Part shown: piece after piece, positions 37,062 to 47,159 of the stretch
Layout of the letters: each line of letters opens with the position of its first letter
Position numbering within the stretch: the stretch's first letter is position 1
Source: Amia ocellicauda
Lineage: Eukaryota > Chordata > Actinopteri > Amiiformes > Amiidae
Reading direction: 5' to 3'
Length of the DNA stretch: 64,000 nt
Assembly (NCBI RefSeq): GCF_036373705.1
Contig: NC_089851.1
Span: 42,349,470-42,413,469, forward strand
Program-made: the position numbers and the translations under genes
Notes under the pieces: model-generated
The model's database searches: none
Told to the model about the DNA's origin: nothing
Seen by the model: only the letters and a program-made list of their open reading frames with translations

Positions 37062-38560
37062 ATGTCTAGCAAGAGTGCTGTAGCCACAAAGGCAAGGAAG
37101 ATAGGTGCCTTAAGAAGTGTGTGAATTGCGGTTTTCTTTCAAAACATTGGGGAGACCTGGTGTTCTTCATCACAGGCCATTCTCAAGGCTTGCTGAAAAG
37201 TTCCCCAGCGGATCTTGTAACTGAGACTGATCAGAGGGTGGAGAAGATGATCATATCTTCTTTCAGAGAAAAGTTACTGATAGGTTACTGATAGTTACTT
37301 TCCAACTTCTAGAGCTGGACTTGGCTTTATTAAAGATTGGTCGGTTTCTTTAAGGTGTAAATTTCCCTATCAGCCCAAGTCATTTCCCTTTATCCAAGAC
37401 ATTTATGACCTTTATCTTATTGTACAGATGGCGTGGTGGTTAGTGCTGCTGCCTCACAGCTCTAGGAGTTTGCATGTTCTCCTCGTGTCTGCGTGGGTTT
37501 CCTCTGGGCATTCCGCTTTCCTCCCACCATCCAAAGAAATGCAGGTTAGGTTAATTGGCCATGCTAAATTGCCCTGTAGGTATGTGTGTGTGTGTTGCCC
37601 AGTGATGGCCTGGCGTCCTGTCCTGGGTGTATTCCTGCCGGGATTGGCTCCGGCGTCCCTGTGACCCTCACCAGGATAAGCGGTTTCAAAAATGGATGGA
37701 TCTTATTGTACATTTATTCTGAACTCTTAAATCTGCTGAGGGTTGTGAATCGCTTTCAGTTTCACAGGAATCTGTTTCTTCTGGTGAAGAATGCACTTTG
37801 ACAGACCTGGATTATTGACCTCATTGATGGGACTACAAACTTTGTGCACAGGTTGACTTCCTGCCTCCTAGATTTATCAGACTTCACATGAATGGTGGAG
37901 TATTAAGATCTTTTCACCGTAAAGGTACCATTAAACCATTCATACTTGGGCTTCTAGATGTCCATTTGTAGCGGTTTCCATTGCCTTTGCTGTTAACAAG
38001 CAGGTAAACCTTTTTAATTTAGGCTTACTGATGTACATGGTGTAAATTGAACAGGCTACTAAATTAGCTGCATAATTTTTAGCCTTTTACAGAATTATTG
38101 TCAGTTATTATCCAGGGCAACTTACAAAACATAAGAGCATTGTGTTAAGCATTTGATAAGAGCATAATGATGGCTCTGCTTTCTTCCTTCAAGATGCAGT
38201 TTGGAATCATTTACAGCTGTGTGGATGATAAACTATATACTGCAAGGAAAGGGAAAGGATCTTTCTGCAATGGAGAACCTTTGCTTATCTCTGGGCAAGA
38301 AGGTGTTTCACTATAATACCCTGTATTCCTCCAGTAAGGATTTCAGTGCAAACAAATATTGTATATTGTATAACATGGATGCAAATAAATGTGCATCCAT
38401 GGTCCTCCATAAGTGTTTAAGTTTCTTCACTCCAGTTGCCAGAAAGAAGAACTACTGGGTGTAGTAGAATCCTTGGTAAATATTCTATCTTCCACAGATA
38501 TGACCAAATCCTTAGTTGTGACTGCAATTGGCAGTGAAAGAGAGGCTATTCTCACATGCA
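37062..38560 (+). pseudogene. Decayed inositol monophosphatase copy (exons 1-6 remnants)
   Basis: Remnants in order: a possible exon 1 (37062-37113, SAVATKARKIG); exon 2 (37190-37279, [20 protein letters not shown]); exon 3 (37760-37851, ESVSSGEECTLTD then [14 protein letters not shown], with two small frame-breaking deletions and Pro91 to Leu); exon 4 (37958-38003, exactly 46 nt with AG and GT ends); exon 5 (38194-38302, exactly 109 nt, ending in a GT donor); and the start of exon 6 (38498-38560, MTKSLVVTAIGSERE). No exon 7 or 8 was found, so the Asp220 metal ligand and C-terminus are missing. A retroposon sits in its intron 2. Exons 4 and 5 remain open. It probably arose from a tandem duplication of a neighbouring IMPA gene. 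Confidence 0.88.
37425..37695 (+). mobile_element. Fish retroposon with GGAT-type tail in pseudogene intron 2
   Basis: The body has GGTGGTTAGTGCTGCTGCCT at the 5' side, GCATGTTCTCCTCGTGTCTG, CAGGTTAGGTTAATTGGC and GGCGTCCTGTCCTGGGTGTA, ending AAAATGGATGGAT. This is one of the commonest interspersed repeats of fish genomes. The 5' part resembles a tRNA-type promoter; the tail is of RTE type. Confidence 0.7.
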
Positions 38561-38824
38561 AAACACCTTTAGACTGCTGCATTACAGCAAAAGAGCTTAT
38601 ATTTTGTAATTTGCTTTGAGGGGATAATGTCTTATAATTATTTTAAGAAGCCTTTTATACAAATGCATTATTATTGCTACCTACACCAATACAGGGATGC
38701 CTTTATAGTATTGGTTTAAACATAACAGAACAACAATATTCTCTTTGCAACTTTCTAAATCTAAACAGATGATACAAGACATAAACCAAAACATCAGCAG
38801 AGGTAGAGCAAAGCTCTCTTTTCT

Positions 38825-39056
38825 GGGCAGCAGTGTGGAGTAGTGGTTAGGGCTTTGGACCCTGGAGTGGAGAGTTGTGGGCTCAATCCCAGGTGGGGAC
38901 ACTGCTGTTGTACCCTTCAGCAAGGCAGTTTACCTAGATTGCTCCAGTAAATGTCCAGCTGTATAAATGGGTAATAATGTGATATACTGTAACAAGTGGA
39001 AGTCACCCTGGCTAAGGGTGTCTGTTAAGAAACGGAGTAATAATACAAAATAATAA
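38825..39056 (+). mobile_element. tRNA-derived SINE with V-SINE-type tail
   Basis: A box-like TAGTGGTTAGGG at about 38841 and a B box-like GGGCTCAATCCC at about 38879 form a tRNA-type internal promoter. The body ends with CACCCTGGCTAAGGGTGTCT and an AATAATA tail. Confidence 0.75.
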
Positions 39057-39771
39057 TGTTATGAAGGCAACTGGGAGAATATCTGGGTTGGGTTAGCGTT
39101 AACTAAAATTGTTGGAACAGTGGGCCCAAAACTGAGAAATAAACCTGTTAATTACAAAAGACTAATTTTCTGTGAAGTTTCAATTTAAATCCAACATTTA
39201 CAGTCATTTATTGAGGGATGTCGCAATGATAATTTTGTAGGGTGAATCATGTAGCGGAGATTAGTCAATGGAAATGTGAATATACCTGTGGTGGGGTGGC
39301 CAGGAATGGAGGCTCAGAGAGATCGCAGATACAGAAAAAAAAAGAATGTGTATTAAATAAACACACAAAATAAACAGGCACGATTGCCAAATCATAAAGA
39401 TACACATTACATAAAACAAACAAACAGGATGGACCAAGTCTTCACTGTGTCATAACAAAACACCAACTCCCAACTCCCAACTCCCAACTCTCATAGGGAA
39501 AATGGCAGCTTGTACATTAACATAATGGATCACTTGACTGACATTTATGTTGAAGAGTGATGAATGCTGTTTCATCATATCAATATGGGGTCTCAAATGG
39601 GTCACATCAGCTTCTGGATTTTGTTTCAACCCAGGTCCCAGTAAACTTGTGTAATTTGCTTGAGGAATGGAATACTCGAGATAGGCTGCAAACTATGTAA
39701 CTGGTAGTGGTACCTCATATGCATGGGAAGATGTTTAATAAAAGGATTATAGTTAGCTAGTTAGCTTAGTG
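39057..39771. other. Intergenic, nothing recognised
   Basis: Only a short tandem of CCAACTC at 39466-39490. No supported exon. Confidence 0.45.
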
Positions 39772-40190
39772 CTCAAGGCTCAAGACATGGCTGAGACTCA
39801 ACAGTGCTGTGGTTTTTTATGTCGGTAAAGAAGAACTGGACCTTTTGGGTAGAAAGGGTATTTGCCAGGAATTGATGGTTCCAAATGATAGATGGAAACA
39901 TGCGTTTGGATGTTTTACCTAGAACCAGTTAAGCTTCAGGCAATGATGCTTGGGTCAGTTGGCATGAGATGTTGTTGGCTTTTTGTTATTAGTTGATGTA
40001 TAAGTTATTAAAATGTAGCCTAAGTTATTTAAACATTGGTGTACAGGTGCCTCCATGCAATTTTAAGTTATTCAAATCTAAGTTTAAAATTGTTAATGAC
40101 TATATGTTTTTAGTTATTTTTCTTGTTCTTATAATTATTACTATCATATTCTTATTCTATTTTATTTGATGGGTTGACAGCAGGGAGACA
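39772..40190. repeat. Segmental duplication, copy 1
   Basis: About 80 percent identical over roughly 420 bp to 43502-43920: shared AAAGAAGAACTGGAC, AGAAAGGGTAT.TGCCAGGAA, TGTTTTACCTAGAACCA and CCATGCAATTTTAAGTTATT. In the first part a frame (KEELDLLGRKGICQELMVPN) is open in both copies but ends at a stop soon after. It is not a family I know. Confidence 0.8.
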
Positions 40191-41430
40191 AACCTACGCC
40201 AATGTGAGTGGGTATAACATTTTCTTCTCAAATGCAGGAATGCCACATCCCAAAAAATTTAAAAAGATGTAATTGTTCTTGACATGTGAAAGTAAAGTAT
40301 GCCCAAAGAAAAAAAAGCTTTGGAGAACTCCCAAACATTTTTGTGCTGGGAAATTGTGCAAAGGAATTATCTGCTAGTGTTGTGGAGAGGAACGGTGTTA
40401 TTACACCGCATGTTGGCGTAGGATGAAATTATGAAATTGCCAACAAGTTTTCATTACAGAACACTGTCAACTTAGTAAAGAAGTATTGGTTTCATGCAAA
40501 GATGAGAGTGTGGCAAGCCTGTGGACATCAACATCTCCACAGATATGTCTTTCAGCAGCAAGAGATGTAAACACATATATTAATAGGTCAGTATATAAAA
40601 TATAGTGCCAATTCAATTCTACTGTGTTCTTTATAATCTAAATCTATATTCTTATTAAATAAAAAATTATACTGATTGTTACACACATGTTCTTTCTTGT
40701 CTTGTTACAATTTGATGCAGCCATTTAAAACTCTTTTAAACTGACTATTTGTGTTACAATGTCTTTGTTCCATCATCTTCATTGTAGGGTACTGAGCCAG
40801 AAACCTGTACTTAAAACTGAAGATCCAATTGGTAGTTAAAATTATTATATAAAAAGAAGGTAACAAAGGAAGATGTCAGTAGGAGCAGTTACCAGTTAAT
40901 TGGGGGGGGGGGTCTTATTCAGATGGTCGCAGATCACTCAGTTTTGATCGGATTTCTTTGCAAATAGGCTTGTTTTGTTCAGAAAAACCTATCGATTAAT
41001 CCACATTAAATTGTTAATGTGTTCTATCAAACACAGAGAAGTTCAGATCCAATTATGTAAAATCGTTGTGTAAACAGAGTCTTCCATCTTGACATTTTGA
41101 GCTCTCTATGGGTGTGTGTTGCTTCTACCAAAACATGGATGGTCTTGTTTTGATCAGTAGACTGTCTGGTTCCAGAATATGTCATAATTGTCAATATTGG
41201 CAAACAACACAACAGTGAAGAGTACACATGGGATTAAAGAGAAGCACACGGATTTGGTGCCCTTTTAACAGTACCAGAGGGGTTAGTCTGCTTAAGGGGT
41301 TAAATTTTGTTAAACAAAATGATTCCATGATTTATTTTTTATCTCCAATTGTTTATTTGTTCTATGCTTCAATTTCAGACTACACTGAGATATTAAACTG
41401 CGTAAATTTAATTAAAAACTAGAAAAATGT
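40191..41430. other. Intergenic, nothing recognised
   Basis: No supported exon. Confidence 0.45.
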
Positions 41431-41459
41431 AGGTGTTCTAAAACTTTTGACCGGTAGTG
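41431..41459. mobile_element. Terminal repeat of a truncated Tc1-like element
   Basis: AGGTGTTCTAAAACTTTTGA followed by CCGGTAGTGT and a TA is a known terminal repeat in fish Tc1 elements. The partner end was not found upstream, so only the right end remains (element text perhaps from about 41330). Confidence 0.7.
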
Positions 41460-41460
41460 T

Positions 41461-41948
41461 AGATCATGGTTCTTCATTGGTCCACTAGGTTTGAGTGACG
41501 GTTCTTCCTAACCCAATCATTGAGCAGGTGAGCTGGTCTGACACATCACCATTATGCATCAAATCTTTTACTTTACCACTGATTGTACCCACGCGACTGA
41601 GTGGGGTACAACTACATGGCTTCAGAATTTAATTATAAACAAAGAATGTTTTTAATGAAACTTATAGACAATCACTTTCTACATATTACATATTTGCTTA
41701 TTTTATACAGCGTTTTTTCTCATCTTTATCAATGTTGCCACTAATTTTGGAGGTGACTGTATATAAATATGTGTGTGTGTGTGTGTGTTGCTAGAATCGG
41801 CGCTGCTGTTGAAACTGTGACAATCGATTACCATCCCACACAGAAATCACCTGAAAGCCATAACATCTAACACAGACCAGCCCTCCCTGCTCATTGATTG
41901 GGTTAGGAAGAACTCAAACCTAGTGGACTAATGGAGACCCATGATTTA
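41461..41948. mobile_element. Foldback/MITE element with ~75-bp inverted arms
   Basis: The left arm (41461-41540) contains TCCACTAGGTTTGAG, TTCTTCCTAACCCAATCA and GAGCAGGTGAGCTGGTCTG. The right arm (41876-41948) holds the reverse complement of the same words. The arms are separated by about 335 bp with no coding capacity, and would fold into a long hairpin. Confidence 0.75.
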
Positions 41949-43501
41949 CGCCTCCCTGTAAGCCCTGCCCCCATGGCAAAACCTCCAAAACTCGTGAACT
42001 AAAAAAAAGGAAAAGCAAAGAAACCGGCGGCGAAAGCAAAGACTGCAGTATCATAAAAAAAGGTAGTGACTCCAGTGCTCTCGCTTTAAAATTATTTGCT
42101 TTCAATTTTTTTGGTTTTGCATTTGATATAATTATTTTAATTTACAATTCTATACATTTTGCTTTTGATTGTTTTATTTTTCATCTCAACATTTATTTTT
42201 CTTGTTCACATTTTATTTTGAATTAGTTACTTATGGCACTAATATGAGCCCCTACAGACTGTCCCACCACAACTGGCCTGATACTCCACCGGCCCCGCAC
42301 GTTCACACACCTGCCCCTAATCCTACCACTATAGTATACAGGACACTACTGGAGTACTTACTATTGTTGTTACTCAACACACAGATCTGTGATTGACACT
42401 CTGTCAACTGTTGTAAGAGTTATACAAAACACATATTGAATTGTCAACATCCAGCAGCAGCCCCCCATTTGATCAAATGAATGAATGAATAATAATACAA
42501 CTTCATGTGTATAGCATTAATGGGGCTGGAGAAAAGTAGCTTAACACTAAACTTCAGTTGTAATTCATAGTAGCTTGAAAAGAGTCCTTGTCATTTTTGT
42601 CATAAATGGTTCGTGCCCCCCCAACCCCCCCCCCCCCAATGTTGAGAGAATGTTAAATTGTCCCCACCAATAATTAATGGACAGCTCAAATAAAAATAGA
42701 CACTATATAACACCCAGTCACAAATGGTGGTTAGATTGTTTTTTTTTTTTTTTTTCCTTCCTCCTTAAGTTTTCTTTCATGTCTAATCATGTTGTTGCCT
42801 GTTTTATCAAAGGGATCATGTAAGAGAACGTGTCAATCAAAATGAGAATAGAGTCTTCTTATTGTCTCCTGATGGCACACAAGATCAAACGTATACTTTA
42901 AATGTTATTTTATTGATTTTTATTTTGAGCACCTGGCAAATGAAAAAAGGTGAGAAGGGCTGATACAAAATACACAGATACAGATACAGTATTACTATTT
43001 CCGCTTAGTTTTTATACCTGCATTAATGGCGAAACCAAAATATATTTTAATGTAGTGGTTGCTAAAGGGAAAATACTGAAACCATCCTGATTGAGCTGTG
43101 TGTGAAGACTGGGTCTACTGGATTCGGACATTAGTTGCTGAGAACTGGTGACAGTGTCATGTCAGCAATGATTGACTGGGATGTCTCAGTCACACAGAAA
43201 GCTCCTTATATTGCGATACTAATGTTAGCAATACCAATACTATAATAACTATAGATTCTCACTAAATAACATTACTCTTCTGCCTTCAGTTATTCAGCAT
43301 GTCTCGGTCACCTAAAACAGAAAGTCAACATTCGAGTCCTTAAAAAGTTTCCAATGTTCCTTTCAAAATATTCATCCAATTCTAGTGCTGAGGCTGCAGA
43401 GAAACAGAGAGAACTGCCAACAGGAGTCCGAGCATTGTTTTCTCATGCTGAAGCTCTTGTCAGGCAGCTGTTTCCTCAGCCGAAGCAGAGAGAAGTTTTA
43501 G
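41949..43501. other. Intergenic, no gene seen
   Basis: Poly-C tract (42618-42638) and poly-T tract (42739-42755). No supported exon. Confidence 0.45.
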
Positions 43502-43920
43502 TGTCCAAGGCTCATGGCTGAGACTCATATCTCATGGTTTGTCATGTCCATAAAGAAGAACTGGACTTTTTGGATAGAAAGGGTATCTGCCAGGAATTTA
43601 TGGCTCCAAATGAAAGACGGAAACGTGTTCGGATGTTTTACCTAGAACCAATTAAGCTTCAGGCAGTGATGCTGCGGTCAGTGGGCATGAGTGCTTGTTG
43701 TTGCCTTTTTGTTATTAGTTTGTTGTGTAAGTTATTAAGCATTGATGTACAGGTAGCTCCATGCAATTTTAAGTTATTCAAATCTAAGTTAATTTTAAAT
43801 TGTTAATGGCTTTGATGCTGCCACAATACAAAAATATATGGTTTTAGTTACTTGTCTTGTTCTTCTCATTATTACTATCATATTCTTATCATTTTTTATT
43901 AGATGGGTTGATGGCGGGGG
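43502..43920. repeat. Segmental duplication, copy 2
   Basis: Partner of 39772-40190. In this copy the frame CHVHKEELDFLDRKGICQEF continues to about 43806 without a stop, but no start context, splice pattern or known domain supports a gene. Confidence 0.8.
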
Positions 43921-43929
43921 TCAACAAAC

Positions 43930-44340
43930 AGACAGCAGTGACCCCGCCAATGTTGGAGACAGTTCTCTTAATTTCTATCTTACAACTCACTCCTCAACCC
44001 TCTGCCTCGATTCAGACTCTACTCCACTACTCCCCCCTCTCCACTGGTTACCGGTTTCAGCTCCAGTTCAAGACTTTGGTTCTTGCCTACCATTGTCTCA
44101 ACCAGACTGCACATAGTTACCTACCGACTCTCATCTTTTCTTACAATCCCTTCAAACCACTCCAGTCTTCCTGCACTAGACACACTCTACCCCCTCTCTG
44201 CTTCCCTTCCTCCAGAGCCTGCTCCTTTTCCACCCTTGCCCCAAAGTGGTGGAATGATCTACCAACCAAGGTCAGGATTACACAATCTCTGACCACCTTC
44301 CAGCATCTATTTAAACTGTTCCTATAATACCACAGCCTAA
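43930..44340 (+). mobile_element. L2-type LINE 3' fragment
   Basis: The translation in frames around 43990-44327 shows LHWLPV, FKTLVLAYHCLNQTAHSYL and PKWWNDLP, the conserved C-terminal end of L2 LINE polyproteins. 5' truncated. Confidence 0.75.
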
Positions 44341-44556
44341 TCTCCTGGACAGCTCAGCATTCTTGCTTTTATGCACTTTCTTATTAAAATATGCTCCCTC
44401 ATGCTCCTGATTACTTATGCATTTTTAGCACATTTTACTGTAACTTCTCCTATGCCTGCCCCATCCAAAGTAAAATGCTCCTTGTATGTGCTAAGGCTTA
44501 GCACATACTAGGGACATAATCATTTTATTGTATCTTTACTTGTTGGTTCATTTATA

Positions 44557-45495
44557 GGGCCTTTGCTTTTTCTAATCTATATTAATGATCTGGACTCTGG
44601 GATAGTTAGCAAACTTGTAAAATTTACAGATGATACTAAAATAGGTGGCTCAGCAGATACAATCTTGGCAGCACAGGCTATTCAAAGGGACTTAGATAAT
44701 ATTCAGTTGTGGGCCGACACCTGGCAGATGAAATTCAATGTGGGCAAGTGCAAGGTATTACATGCAGGTAACAAAAATATCCACTATAATTACAGTATGG
44801 GAGGAATAGAACTAGATGAAGTAACACATGAGAAAGACCTAGGAGTCTATGTGGACTCCTCACTTTCTCCATCCAAACAATGTGGGGAAGCAATAAAAAA
44901 GGCAAACACAATGTTAGGGTATATTGTCAAAAGTGTAGAATTGAGAACAAGGGCAGTGATGTTCAGACTGTACAATGCACTAGTTAGAGCTCATCTGGAT
45001 ACTGTGTACAGTTCTGGGCTCCACACTTCAAGAAAGATATCGCTGCTCTAGAGGCAGTTCAGAGGAGAGCAACCAGACTTATTCCAGGTCTGAAGGGAAT
45101 GTCCTACTGAGAGACTGAGGGACCTGAACCTTTTCACCCTGGAACAGAGGAGACTACATGGGGACTTGATTCAAGTCTTCAAAATCATGAAAGGCATCGA
45201 CCACATCAAACCAGAGGAGCTTTTCCAGATCAGCAGGGACACACGGACCCGGGGACATAAATGGAAATTGGGCTTCAATGGCATTCAAGACAAAAAACAG
45301 GAGACACTTCTTCCCACAGAGAGGCATCACAATCTGGAACAAACTCCCCAGCGATGTGGATGAAGCTGAAAATTTGGGGACATTTAAAAATAGACTGGAT
45401 AGGATCCTTGGATCACTTAGTTATTAATGGACACCAAATGAGCACGATGGGTCGAATGGCCTCCTCTCGTTTCTAAACTTTCTTATGTTCTTATA
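44557..45495 (+). mobile_element. CR1-like LINE 3' end, copy 1
   Basis: Begins inside the reverse transcriptase at [15 protein letters not shown], with FTDDTKIGG as the polymerase box (FADDTK is usual). It continues through WQMKFNVGKCKVLH, VYVDSSLSPSKQC and CR1-type C-terminal text. It ends with TTCTTATGTTCTTATATT. Open for 162 residues (44563-45051), then broken. Truncated at the 5' end. Confidence 0.85.
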
Positions 45496-45841
45496 TTAGA
45501 ATATATACAAATTGTATTTTATACTGATTGTATTTACGGCACTGTAATGTCTTGAAAATGTTTCTTGTGAAAATTGTAAGTCACCCTGTGGAAGGGCATC
45601 TTCTAATAAATAATCCTACTCCTATAATCCTATAATTAGCTCTCTAGGGTCAGCCCATTTCACAAGTTCGTAGTTGTAAGCAGGGTATCCAGGGCCATGC
45701 CCATAATCATGGTCCTTTCCCAGTGGTTGTTATTCAGAGCAAGGTGTCAGTCAAAATGAAGATTCAAAAGCCAGAAAATCCAATCAAAACAATAATCTCC
45801 CTTTCTGTGTGTCTCAGTACTGCGCACACCATCCTCGGGTA

Positions 45842-46510
45842 CAATGTGATGTATAATGGAGCGTGTGCTCCTTATATTGGCGGCTAAACAAACCGCAGGT
45901 GCGCTACCTGTCAGTATTCTTAGGTACCCTGCTGGTATTTTTCCATACTGACATGCCCTGATTGTGTTGTATTCTTCAATTTCTTCTTCTTATAATAATA
46001 ATTTATTTTATCATTTTAATTGATTTTTTTTATTTGTCCGGTGCATTTTCAGTTATTTTCAATGTATTTGACCCTTTTTGTTTGGTTGCAGTTTTTGCTT
46101 TAATCATGTTTGTTTTGTTGTTTTGTGCACTTGTTTATTTGAAGTTCATGTATTTTGTTTATGTTAAACCACTAATTTTTAAGTGATTTTAAGAATTGAT
46201 TTAATTTTTTTTTAATCATGAGTATTAAAATTTATATGAATGTTTTTATTCTTGAAATGTAAAATACTTTACCAAATAAAATAGTATTTTTATAATAATA
46301 ATAATAAAATGGATGTAGTTCCCTGACCAAGGGCTGGATTAAATCAAATTTTGACCCACCCACTAATAGCAAACTACAAACCAGTACATCATAGCATTTA
46401 CATTTATGATTAGAGAAAGTGGCATCGTACTAAAAATGCAGCCACAACCGAGTACAGTTCTGTACTTTTCCATTAGTGGGTGGGTCAAAGTTTTGATTTA
46501 ATCTGGCCCC
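45842..46510. mobile_element. Composite MITE, copy 1 (palindromic core 46331-46510)
   Basis: The first ~165 bp (45842-46005) match 52576-52737 almost exactly. An extra block of roughly 300 bp (46010-46300) is present only here. The last 180 bp form a palindrome with about 55-bp arms: GGGCTGGATTAAATCAAATT at the left, and ..TTTTGATTTAATCTGGCCCC at the right. The outer left terminal repeat seen in the 52547 copy is missing. Confidence 0.75.
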
Positions 46511-47159
46511 AAATCATGACTTTGAAACACCTATCAATACAAAATGACAGTCCCAATATCTGATGACATTTTGTTTGGCAGAGAATCAATGCAAGCCTCT
46601 CTCCAAGCAATATGTTAATTGATTATCTATAAAAGTAGTACCCCTCATTCACAATTCAATCCAAAGTCAAGTTTCTACACTTTGGGTTTTGAGGGATCAT
46701 GTGTCTGTTTTTTTCATACAAAAGCATCACTTGAGCTCAAAATTATTAGACTCTGACCTGGAATTCCTGCCTGCCTCCAAAGGAGCACTGGTCATGTTAC
46801 AAATGGTAATGTAAATACTTTTTACCATTAAAAAAATACATTTAGAGTCACCAAGTACTGAACTCCATTTACCACTACAACTGCTTCTGGAGGGGTGAAA
46901 CAAAGGATGTATCCTGCAATACACAGCCTATGCTGTATATCCACTTGCACGAAAGATAAAAAAGCTATTTAAAACAAGCAACGCGGGCTGCTCCCATTGT
47001 TCAGTTGCAATCAGCATGACAGTTGTCAAGTCTGAAGAGCATGCATTCTAATGATGGGTATGTGCACAGCAGGACTGTTAACAAGTGGGTTGTGTAACCA
47101 GTTGCACAATGCAGCTTGCTCTGTTATGGACCAAGCCTGAAGGGTGTTATCTTTTTTGT

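Noticed and set aside
43534..43806. 90-codon open frame in segmental duplication copy 2
   Set aside because: The matching frame in copy 1 is interrupted, there is no start context or splice structure, and no known family.
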